Assembly: GCA_947683425.1 (NCBI GenBank)
Contig: CANTUQ010000055.1
Location: forward strand, 20,454,001-20,518,000
Length of the DNA stretch: 64,000 bases
From: Excoecaria cochinchinensis
Taxonomy: Eukaryota > Streptophyta > Magnoliopsida > Malpighiales > Euphorbiaceae
Direction: 5' to 3'
The notes beneath the pieces are model-generated. The model searched no databases. It was not told the origin of the DNA and saw nothing but the letters and a program-made list of their open reading frames with translations. A program made the position numbers and the translations under genes. The stretch's first letter is position 1. The number at the start of each line of letters is the position of its first letter. Positions 55,046-64,000 of the stretch are shown here, piece after piece.

Positions 55046-57088
55046 ATGCCACCACGACGATATGCTCCGCATAATCAGCCCGAGCCTAAGGCCCCAGGTT
55101 GGATGAGCGACGAGGCTAGACAGAGATATGCAGCACCAGTTCAGGTGCAGTTCCGAGCTAGCCGCTTCATTTCTAGGCCGTTCCTCGAGGCTCTAGGGAT
55201 GGCGGATGAGGTTGATATACTGATAACAGGCACGGGTTAGATAGAGTTTTTGACACCTGCTTTCCAGACACACCCAGAGGTGGTACGGCAGTTCCTCGCT
55301 ACGTTACACTATGGCGGATATCAGAGATCTGACACGGAGGAGGGTGTCATCAAGTTTTGGATTGAGGGCCACCATTTCAGCATCACCCGTCAGTGGTTTA
55401 CAGAGGCCATGGGGCTCCCATTCGGGCAGGATGTCATAACACCCCAGAGATCAGTGAGACGTCAGCATTGGGCAGTTATAGCCTTACCAGGAGTGCCGTA
55501 CGATCATGATACGGCGAAGAGTATAGTACTTTTATCACAGGCTCTGCGATATCTTCATCGGGTTTTGTCCAGCTCATATTTGGGACGAGCTGGTAACCCA
55601 GGTTCCCTTAATACCGCAGAGATCTGGAGTTTATGGGCCATGATGGCAGGCCAGAGGCTCAATATCAGCCACGAGATTTTTGTCAACCTGGTGAGGGTAT
55701 CCAGGGGCGCAGCCCCTGTGGTGTATGTCGGTGGGGTCATTACCAGATTGCTCCTGAGTTTGGGTGTTCGTCCAGATATTTTGGGACGCCCTTTGGATGA
55801 GAGTATTTATGTGGACGCTCCAGCGGCTATGACGATGGCCATGATACTACTGATACCGGGCCACCCCGAGGCGTACCGACTTCGTACTGTGCACGAGATT
55901 AGACGCATTTAGCTTGCCCTCATTAGAGCCAGTAGAGGAGCAGGCTCAGGACCAGCCTCCTGAGCACCCAGAGCAGGCTCAGGACTAGCCTCCCGAGCAC
56001 CCTCTGCATCAGGAGGACCAGCCTCCCCGACAGCCAGAGCATCCAGATGGTCAGCCTTCGCAGTCGCAGCACGAGGAGCAGCCGGGTACACCTTTTGATA
56101 TGGGGATCGAGTTTACTGTGGATGAGTTGCTGGCTACTCATCCAGGACAGAGAGTATAGAGTCCTATGCCTCCATCATCGAGAGTACAGCGGACAGCTCC
56201 CCGAGCGCCTGAGAGGTTTAGCCCATATGCTAGAGTGGGGGATCCGGGAGCATTTACTTCTACAACTCCACCACCTGAGCCGACACCAGATTCAGCTCCC
56301 CCTCCATCCTCGTCATCAGCTTTCCCAATGCAGTAAGATTTTACTACCCTATTGACTTTTATGTTCGCATCTTTGGAGCATAGACAGGAGGAGAGAGACA
56401 GGGCCCTTCTCGGGCAGCTCGAAGAGCGAGATAGAGTTATATTAGATCGGCTGGATCAGCAGCAGGGGATCATCCAGGACCAGGGGAAGCTTATTGATCA
56501 TCTGAGGCAGGAGCAGGAGAGACTCGTGGGTTAGCTGAGGTAGGAGATGAGGGCCTCCCAGAGTGAGGCAACCCAGAGGATAGACACATCCGTACAGATG
56601 GTGGATGAGTCAGTTGAGGCTCTTAGATTCAGGATTCAGGTCCTGGAGGGTGCCATACCTCCCATCGCCCAGTCCCTATGGGAGTTTAGAGAGCAGACTG
56701 AGGATAGGCCGAGGAGTATGAGGATGACCTCCACAAATCCGTCCCTCCGCCTGGGTGACGCTTTCAGAGAGTTAGGGGGGTTGTTACCAGTACACTCCAG
56801 TTCATGACGGTCTGTGCACAGCCGTTTCTCGATGGATATGCTCAGGTCCAGTTCCAATGGCAGGACTCAGCAGGAGCACAGCCGTTATCGGTACCGGTGG
56901 CTGTGCCTCCCAGATACCAGCAGGTAGCCAGGGATTGGGGTACTCAGCAGGCCGGACCGTCAGCCCCTCCCAGTCAGTCGTCTGCCTCAGATGCAGGACC
57001 CTCCGATGCTCCAGCACGAGACCAGCCGGTTCATATATCGGACGATGATGATGATCCAGAGGAGCTATCAGATTATACGCAATTATAG
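55046..57088 (+). pseudogene. ORF-B of element D: Athila-ORF1-like accessory protein, decayed
   Basis: Collinear with ORF-B of C: start MPPRRYAPHNQPEPKAPGWM, Athila-ORF1-like blocks (QALRYLHRVLSSSYLGRAG, EIWSLWAMMAG, VVYVGGVITRLLLSLGV), Pro/Gln-rich linker, IEFTVDELLAT, coiled coil, tail VHISDDDDDPEELSDY. Stops: TAG 55238-55240 (Trp in C), several TAG and one TAA between 55980 and 56545. Frameshifts lie near 55905 and near 56790. The TAG at 56532-56534 is at the codon matching TAG 510 of C. The tail and the acidic IEFTVDELLA word are among the best kept parts. Confidence 0.75.
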
Positions 57089-57539
57089 ATTGTTCAGGGA
57101 GTTCTTCTAGTTTTGTATTTATACTTTTTGTAATCACATCTGTATATTGTACAAAATTTAACCTTTTAGTGGAAAAAATTTGGATGAACTTGTTAAATTT
57201 GCTTGTTATTTCTTCATGATTTAAATTTAAGGGAAGAAAAAAAAGGAAAAGAGGAATTGATCACATGGAAAATAAGATGATGAATAATAAAGAGAGATAT
57301 AAGATGTTCAGAACTCTACCAATCAAGGCACTTGGCATAAGAATTAACAAAAGTCTCTTACAATACAGGAACATGGTCTTACACCGATTCAAAATCAACC
57401 CGCAGTCAAAAGGAAGAATAAACAAATCAAACATCATCTCCTTCGGGATCACAGGAAATCAAAAGATCAGAATTGCACTTTGGGGGCACGATGAGGCCGC
57501 CAAATTAAAACACCCAGTTCAAAAGAACGCCCAGCTCAG
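57089..57539 (+). other. 3' UTR of element D before the tandem array
   Basis: No recognisable gene. The long frame starting at 57265 is a by-product: its second half is only the translation of the 52-bp repeat. Confidence 0.6.
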
Positions 57540-57770
57540 GAGAACAAATATCGCATTTTGTACAGTCCGAAGAAGACTCGGTGCAGCTCAAGAGAGCAAA
57601 TATCGCACTTTGTACAGTCCGAAGAAGACTCGGTGCAGCTCGGGAGAGCAAATATCGCACTTTCTACAGTCCGAAGAAGACTCGGTGCAGCTCAGGAGAG
57701 CAAATATCGCACTTTGTACAGTCCGAAGAAGACTCGGTGCAGCCCAGAAGAGTAAACCTCGCATTTTGTA
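57540..57770 (+). repeat. 52-bp tandem array in the 3' UTR of element D
   Basis: TACAGTCCGAAGAAGACTCG recurs at 57561, 57613, 57665 and 57717, exactly 52 bp apart. It occupies the same place as the 73-bp array of C and the 100-bp array of J, but its sequence is unrelated to both. Confidence 0.92.
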
Positions 57771-57812
57771 AGTCCAAAACCGACTCGACGCATTGCCGCT
57801 TCCTCGGTGAAA

Positions 57813-57911
57813 AGGTAAGGATTGCCTCAGGTATGCGTCTCTTTCCTTTCTTCTCTGAATTTTGGCTCATCTAGGCACTAGTGCGCTAGTTTCCCCAAAA
57901 TTGGGGGCAAC
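57813..57911 (+). other. Conserved 3' UTR end and polypurine tract of element D
   Basis: AAAATTGGGGGCAAC precedes the 3' LTR. The preceding block (CCTCAGGTATGCGTCTC, CTGAATTTTGGCTCATCTAGG) matches J (63409-63498, reversed) and more weakly C (35046-35115). It is the only part of the 3' UTR kept across the three, so it is probably needed for plus-strand priming. Confidence 0.75.
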
Positions 57912-60037
57912 TGTAGACACCGGGTCTTGAGGCAGTCCAGATCAGAGTTACCTGATGAAGAGATCAATGTCGATTTTCGAGTAAGGGGATGAAATTCGGA
58001 GGTTTTTGTCTTTCGGTCTCGCAAGGATTAAAATCTTTTTCTATAGTATGGAGTTTTGAAATAGTTGGATAAATTTTATAAAATTTGGGTAAAATTGGGA
58101 GTTTTGCTCCACAGACGGGCATACTGTCTGTGTAGGGATGCCCATCCCTACTTGGAGTGATACCCGTCCCTAGGCGTTGTGGGAACGGACACGCGGCGAT
58201 CTAAAGGCGCCGGTCCCTAGCATCGCGCCCTGTCCCTAGTCAGTTTCCCGCATATGCCCTTAGTAGGGACGGCCGTCGATAGGTGCAGGGAAGCCCGTCG
58301 GTACGGTAACTGACCGGATCACGCAAGATTGGATAAAATTTAATCTCTTTTCTTTTCAAAATAGTGATCGAATTTATCTAAAACTTGAATTTTAAAGTCC
58401 TTTTAAAATTCAAACTTTAGATAGAGATTTATCTTAATTATCTCATAAAAACCCTATAAATAAAGGATCAAATTTCAATTTTAGGGGTTAGAGAAAATTT
58501 GGGGAATTTAGAAAAAGAGAGAGAGAAATTTTAGAGAGATTTTGTTTATAAAAGGCTATCAAATATTTGTTGGAGAAAATAGCTTTTTAGAAAAAGGTTT
58601 TTCTGTGAGCAAATTACGTAAAAAAGTTTATAAATCTCTATTCATCTGTAGAGTTTTATTTTGATAAAACTTCTTTCAATTAATTGATTTCCTCAATCTT
58701 TTTCTTACGAATTAAGTCAAATTGAGGTGACGAAATTCAGTCGTTTCCATCAATATAACTAATTCGAACACTCGATCGCTATCAAATTATCAAGGAAAGA
58801 ACAACATAAATCTTCTTTCTTTGATCTGATTCTTCTTTGATCCTTGCGAGGTACACGGGGACAAAATCATTCGACATCCACCCTAACAGGTAAAATCTGA
58901 GGGTAAACATTCTGGATTAACATTTGTATAATTTAATTTGATTTACATTGATTATTATATATACTTTATTACATTTTTTCTAAAAAAGATTTAAGAGGTT
59001 CTTTAATTTGTTTTCCCCTCACTAAGGACGGCCGCCGGCACGATCCAGGTAGCCGTCCCTAGGAGAAATTCTCATTTTTTTATCTCATAAAATCCTATCT
59101 CTTAACTTGTTTCTGTCAGAATTTTCTCATTTTTATTTTTATTCACGTTTTTGCTCACATGTTTATCCTTGTGAGTTCTTTTCTGACCATTGAAAGTTAG
59201 AGTTGTGAGAGATGGTGGTTGCGCCATCCTGACGATCTCGATTCGGGTTCATTTTTCTACCCTTACCTTTTATTTATGTTGTTATGGAAATGGTTTTAAT
59301 GTCGTTAAGGTAAAAAGGACCAAAAGCTTTTTAACAATTAAACCTGGAGATTTTCCCGAAATTGGTGGACCAATGTCCCATTTCAGCCAATAAAATTGAC
59401 ACTTCATAAAAACAATCTTTATAATAAATATGTATGGTAGGACCAAAGTCCTCACTCCAATGAATATCCCGTTTTATGCATGTATCGCATTTTTATAAAT
59501 GGGAGTTGTATTCCGCTCCTAGTGTTATTGTAATTTATTTCAAACACTTTATCTTGATTTTTGCTTCTATTTACCACTTTGGATGTGAATGATCGCGCCT
59601 TTAATAAAGTGCATCATGTGGAAAGTTGGTGCAATAATAAATTCAAAACATAATTGTAAAATTAATCAAGGTACGAATAAATGAGAAGTCCCGAACTCAC
59701 TCTGGTCTTTGGGACTCAAAGAGGCGAGAGGTCTAGGACTTCCAAGACACCTCTTGAGTCCCACTAAAAGGCTTAAATACACAATCCTAGTCTCTAGGGG
59801 AGTAGAGGATGAGACCTCCAAGATCCCTCTAGCTAGCTCAAAATGGATATGTATGCGCCGTCTTAGGCTCGATAAGGCTAGATGACCCTTCCCAATGTTC
59901 TATTTGGTGGCGACTCCAAGAAACCTCATTGTTGCCCAAAATAGACGCACTTGTAAATACCTTACAAGTTTTATGAACCTTTCCTGATCCCCCTAAAGCG
60001 GGCTTTCGGGAGGAGACGAGGTTCGGCGCGCGTCACA
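57912..60037 (+). repeat. 3' LTR of element D
   Basis: 2126 bp, partner of 27634-29758; GACGGGC-type cluster at about 58110-58310, TATA box near 58453-58465. Ends GCGTCACA followed by the duplicated ATACC. Confidence 0.92.
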
Positions 60038-60881
60038 ATACCACAACTCCATAAACTAACATTTGGTTCCATAACTCACAATCAAGATTTTATGAACAAA
60101 GAGAACCAATACCCATAACATAATAACTAGTAAAAACATCAAGAACATCAAAAAAATTTCCAGAATTTCATTCAATTAAAACATGTCAACAATTCATATA
60201 ACACAAAATTCACAAACCTTGAAATCGTTGGCTCCAAATTAATGAGCTCCACTAGATCCAACCTTCTCTTTGCCCTTTGGCTCACGAGGAGGTTCAACTA
60301 AACATCAAACCACAAAAACACACAAATACAAAACTCTAACTTAGATCCAAACCCAGAAAATGCAAGGAAGAAGATGAAGAACCAATTGAAGAAAAGAAGA
60401 ACATATGCAATAGACTTACCTCTAAAATGCTAAAGGATGATCAATTCCCACTAACTAAGCCTTGATTCCAAGCTAGGGTTCTTAGAGGAAGAGAAAAGGA
60501 AGAAGAAGAGAGTGAGGGGAAACGAGAAACGGGAAATGGAGGTAGCCACCGCCCATCCCACTCTTCTCTTTTCTTTTTCTTTTTCTTTTCCTAACCCAAA
60601 ATAGGTGTCACTTCCCTATTAGTGGGATTTGATCACTCACACCCAAAGCACATGCATCACATGCACACAAGACTCTCCCAACTAATGCATACCCTACAAG
60701 TGTGTCAACACACACACACAAACACAACCCCAAGAACACACTCTACAAACATATGAGTAAGCACACCCAAGTGCAACCCAACTAATTCACACACGAACAC
60801 CACACATGCACCCACATGCTAACAAAACTCTGAAAACATACATTTCTTCCCAAAATGCCCATAATACATGTCAAAACTCAC
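60038..60881 (-). repeat. Tekay-type LTR (H), second part
   Basis: Continuation of 25968-27633 after removal of D (duplicated ATACC). AT- and A-rich, with a (TTTTC)n stretch near 60568-60592 and CA-rich sequence at 60700-60800. It is cut by LTR J at 60882, so the end of H is not seen. Confidence 0.75.
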
Positions 60882-62099
60882 TGTGACGCGCGTCGGAACC
60901 CGACAAACCCAGCAAGGGCCCTCGCTTGAATCCGATTTAGGATTCGAGGTATGAAGGTTCGCGTCTTTTGATCATGGGCGCCATGAGACATCATCGGTGT
61001 ATCCTTCCCAATAGAACATTGGGGAGTATAACCTAGCCTATTAACGCCTAAAGGCACCTTTGAGGTACTTGGAGTCGCCACCCAATTTGCAAGAAATTGG
61101 GAAAGGGTTTCTCACCTCTAACGGTCTAAACCAGAAATATGGTGTCCGGAACTTCCCTCTTATTTATGCTTTGATTAATTATAAATGGGTTTTTAAATTC
61201 CTAAAATTATATCTCTTATCTCTCACGAGCGATGCATTAAAAGTAAAAGCGCATTTTCAAGCACGTAAAGGAAGTAAATAAAAGCGTTAAAGCAATAGAT
61301 AGGGAAAGCGATAAATGAAAGCGGTAAACACGCAAGCACGCAATTACAATAGAAATAGGGGCATAATACAACCCCAATAAAAGGAGATTAAAGATGTAAG
61401 TGGGACGGAATACAATCCCCAAAAGATAAATAAAGTTGCCCCAAAAATTAATTACAAGGGCCCGAAAAGAAAAGAACTTGAATTTAAAACACTCACACAA
61501 GATCGAAATAAAAAGACATGCATAAATCGGGATATTATTTTAGGAACATTGGTTCCTTCGCACTTGTTCGAAATTTAGGAACATTGGTTCCTTCGTGTTA
61601 ACTTAAAGAGGGTTCAAAGAGTCGTTTTGATTGTTTGAATGAAAACCGGGATGAGTGATCCCATTTTATTGAAAATTGACTCTTCGTTTTAGTTGTGATG
61701 TTTTTATGGTTGGGCTAAAATAAGGGACATTGGTCCCGATTTTATTAGTGAAAATTCTAATTTAATTATAGAAATATTTTTGTGATTTTTTATCGCACGC
61801 GTGCACGAATAAAAAATATATATATATACAAATAAACACATAACACATCAAAGGGGAATTGAAAAGATCTCACCAAAATGGAGTGTCCGTCCACGCGTCG
61901 CGACCCATCCGGGGAGTCGCGGGGCGCTCACATGGCCCGACTCAAATTAATACTCATACAGAAATTAACATCAAAAATATTAGTAAATATTCAAAGTAAA
62001 TTAATCAAATGAATGATAAATATAATAATGATAACAAAGATAGCAATGCAACAATATAAATCAAATTATCCACAGTGAATAACAATGCAACAATAAATA

Positions 62100-62240
62100 G
62101 GATGCATAATAGACATAATAATCATAATAAAACCATATAATAATAATAATGATAATAATAATAATAATAATGATAATAGGATGGTAATAATGATAATAAT
62201 AAATGGGCCAAATAGTGATGGTAATAATGATAAGGACAAT
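62100..62240. repeat. AAT-rich simple repeat in LTR J
   Basis: Runs of ATA/ATG trinucleotides (ATAATAATAATAATAATGATA type). It explains the Ile/Tyr-rich minus-strand frame seen there. Confidence 0.8.
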
Positions 62241-63034
62241 ATTGCTACATGATGCTAATATCAAATAGTAAGGGTAATGATAATATAAAAGGAGAATGGT
62301 GGCCAACGGCAAAACAAGTAAGAATTAAGCCATAAAAATCAAACTTAATATACATAGAGAAATTGGACCAAAACAAGACTAGGGATGTCAACAGTAGCAA
62401 AAATAAATAAAAAACTATTAGCCATGAATAAATATGATAATAGCAACAAAAATAATATTAACAACAATAAATAACATACAAAAAATAAATGAGGACGAGT
62501 TCAAGAATGTTTACCCTCAGAATTTTTAGATTGGGGAAACGGTGTCCTGATCGATTTTCCTTCTCGGATTCGTAATGATAAATGTTTTAAAAAAAATGTA
62601 GAATTTAATATTTTGAAATGAAATCAAGAAAATATTTTGGTAAAAATATTTTTGGTGGATGATTTGAGCAAAAAGAAATTAATTTTTTCAAGCCCAAATC
62701 ACTCAAGAAAAACTGATTATGTATTTTGAAGAGCAATTAAAGATTAAAATTTGCGAAAGAAAAAAAAAAGAAGTTAAGAATATTTTTTTTAAGAAAAAGG
62801 TTGAAGAAAACCCTTTGCTGGAGAGAAGAAGTTGAAAGAAAAAAGTTCCTAAAAATTTTTGCCGTCCTCTTCGAAAATGAGGGGAAAATCCTCTTTAATT
62901 TTCAGTTTTGGCAAAAAATAGAGAAAGACAAAATGATCTTTTAATTTTTCGTTAATCAAAAATAGCACAAAATGGTGAAAACACCGGAAAAATCAGACTG
63001 AAAACAGCGAAAAAAACGGACAGGCGAAGACCAG

Positions 63035-63191
63035 GTCGCGCGGAGAGGGCAAGGGCGCGCGCGGCAGCAGCCTGCTGTGCGCGTGGTGCCCCCGCACCGC
63101 ACGCGGCAGGCAGCTGCCTCGCGCGCAGGGGCTGCGCGCGAGGCGCCTGCCGCGCAGGCAGCCCCGAGCTGCCGCAGGCGGCTTTCGCGAC
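63035..63191 (-). repeat. GC-rich palindromic block in LTR J
   Basis: About 157 bp of mostly G and C in an AT-rich LTR, with many overlapping dyads (GGCAGCAGCCTGCTG, GGCAGGCAGCTGCCT, GCGCGCAGGGGCTGCGCGC, GGCGCCTGCCGCGCAGGC). It lies 217-373 bp from the LTR start, the place of the GACGGGC cluster in B, C and D. The Ala/Arg-rich frames across it are by-products. Confidence 0.75.
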
Positions 63192-63408
63192 TTTTTTTTT
63201 TTTTTTTAAATTTTGACACAAAATTAATATATTTTTTTACTCCATTTTAATTTTAATTTCCCCAAAAAAATATGTTTTTAATTATTTTCCGAAAAACACA
63301 TCTTTTGACAAGGAACGATCGATTCTCACATTTCTTGTCGAAAATCGGTCTTCTATTTCATCATCGGGTAATCCTGATCTTGGACCACCTTGGCACCCGG
63401 TGTCTACA

Positions 63409-63510
63409 GTTGCCCCCAATTTTGGGGAACTTAGAACCTAGGTGCCTAAGTGAACCAAAATTCAGAAAAGAGAGGGAGAGATGCGTACCTGAGGCGGTCG
63501 CTATCCGGGA
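63409..63510 (-). other. Polypurine tract and conserved 3' UTR end of element J
   Basis: Minus strand ends CCAAAATTGGGGGCAAC before the LTR. The adjoining block (TCAGAAAAGAGAGGGAGAGA and CGTACCTGAGGC on the plus strand) is shared with D. Confidence 0.75.
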
Positions 63511-63514
63511 CTTG

Positions 63515-64000
63515 GTCTTGCCAGCTTGTCGGCATCATAGGATTACTACTGGTCACATGATTGAGGAACGTCAGCTTGTCGACGTGAAACCATGGCCGAG
63601 CGACTGATAAACACCAGTTTGTCGGTGCGTGAAGGCGCCAGACTTTTAAGAACGTGATTGATAGAACACCAGCTTGTCGGTGTGTGAAACCACGGCTGAG
63701 CGACTGATAAACACCAGCTTGTCGGTGTGTGAAGGCGCCAGACTTGGAAGAACATGATTGATAGAACACCAGCTTATCGGCGTGTGAAATCACGGCTGAG
63801 CGACCGATAAACACCAGCTTGTCGGTGTGTGAAGGCGCCAGACTTTGGAGAACATGATTGATAGAACACCAGCTTGTCGGCGTGTGAAACCACGGCTGAG
63901 CGACTGATAAACACCAGCTTGTCGGTGTGTGAAGGCGCCAGACTTGGAAGAACGTGATTGATAGAACACCAGCTTGTCGGCGTGTGAAACCACGGCTGAG
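63515..64000 (-). repeat. 100-bp tandem array in the 3' UTR of element J
   Basis: GAGCGACTGATAAACACCAG recurs at 63598, 63697, 63798 (one change), 63898 and begins again at 63998: period 99-101 bp. Each unit consists of two half-units with the word AACACCAGCTTGTCGG. It continues beyond the window. The frames across it only translate the repeat. Confidence 0.92.

Larger units (their letters stand above)
27634..60037 (+). mobile_element. Full-length Tat/Ogre-type retrotransposon (element D), with nested insertions
   Basis: Plus-strand element bounded by LTRs of 2125-2126 bp (TGTAGACACC...GCGTCACA) and the 5-bp duplication ATACC (27629-27633, 60038-60042). After removing the solo LTR at 30297-32038 and element C at 32987-46463 it is about 17 kb: primer site, leader, gag, protease, reverse transcriptase, RNase H, second RNase H, integrase, antisense ORF-A, sense ORF-B, tandem-repeat 3' UTR, polypurine tract. 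Stops and frameshifts make it inactive. LTRs differ by a few percent (denser in the first 400 bp), so it is much older than element A. Confidence 0.93.
60882..63408 (-). repeat. 3' LTR of a further Tat-type element (J)
   Basis: 2527 bp; plus strand TGTGACGCGCGTCGG...CGGTGTCTACA, i.e. starts TGTAGACACCGGGTGCC on the minus strand, like D. It shares the word CCAATAGAACATTGGG with the other Tat LTRs (61009-61024). Contains an AAT/ATG-rich simple repeat (about 62100-62240) and a very GC-rich palindromic block (63035-63191). The element continues to the right of the window. Confidence 0.88.

Noticed and set aside
57265..57874. Long plus-strand frames with a repeated Ser-Glu-Glu-Asp / Arg-Arg-Ala-Asn pattern
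   Set aside because: All three frames are open because the 52-bp repeat lacks stops; no start context, no domain, and no counterpart in C or J.
62952..63221. Ala/Arg/Pro-rich overlapping frames
   Set aside because: By-product of a GC-rich palindromic block in an LTR.
63446..63993. Minus-strand frames with repeated HRQAGVYQS-like words
   Set aside because: Translation of the 100-bp tandem repeat; changes between units do not favour synonymous sites as far as I can see.

Overview
The window looks like heterochromatin from a large plant (angiosperm) genome. I find no host gene, tRNA, rRNA or other non-transposon gene. Almost every base can be assigned to Ty3/gypsy LTR retrotransposons of two kinds. 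One kind is Tekay/Del-type chromoviruses (LTRs with TGTAA...TTACA-like ends, initiator-Met tRNA primer site, chromodomain). The other is Tat/Ogre-type elements (LTRs beginning TGTAGACACC or TGTAAGCACC and ending GCGTCACA, primer site TGGCGACTCC, a second RNase H domain before integrase). Clade names rest on motifs read by eye and on knowledge of these families, not on a search. The species cannot be told from the sequence.

Layout. 1-384 and 10898-14187: gag, leader and 5' LTR of a minus-strand Tat element (B), split by a young, nearly intact Tekay element A (385-10897) with a perfect 5-bp target duplication. 14188-18082: a decayed plus-strand Tat gag/pol remnant (E), cut by a Tekay-type solo LTR F (14590-17020). 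18083-27633: a pile of Tekay-type LTRs and fragments (G, K, I, H) with one Mutator-like MITE (18990-19384). 27634-60037: a complete-length but mutated plus-strand Tat element D. It carries a 1.74-kb solo LTR in its leader (30297-32038) and a whole minus-strand Tat element C (32987-46463) inside its gag. 60038-60881: the rest of LTR H, whose interruption by D is proven by a 5-bp duplication. 60882-64000: 3' LTR and 3' UTR of a further minus-strand Tat element J that runs out of the window.

How the parts work together. A encodes the usual single gag-pol polyprotein but has Asn in place of the second catalytic Asp of integrase. C and D share an unusual organisation downstream of pol. An antisense, intron-containing gene (ORF-A, DUF7745/plant-mobile-domain-like) and a sense gene (ORF-B, Athila-ORF1-like N-terminus, coiled coil, acidic C-terminus) diverge from a compact region. 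That region has two back-to-back TATA boxes about 190 bp apart with a cluster of GACGGGC/GCCCGTC motifs between them. The same motif cluster lies just upstream of the TATA box in the LTRs of B, C and D. I regard this LTR plus internal bidirectional promoter plus two accessory genes as the most interesting system in the window. All copies here are damaged: C lacks protease, reverse transcriptase and both RNase H domains, and D carries stops and frameshifts.
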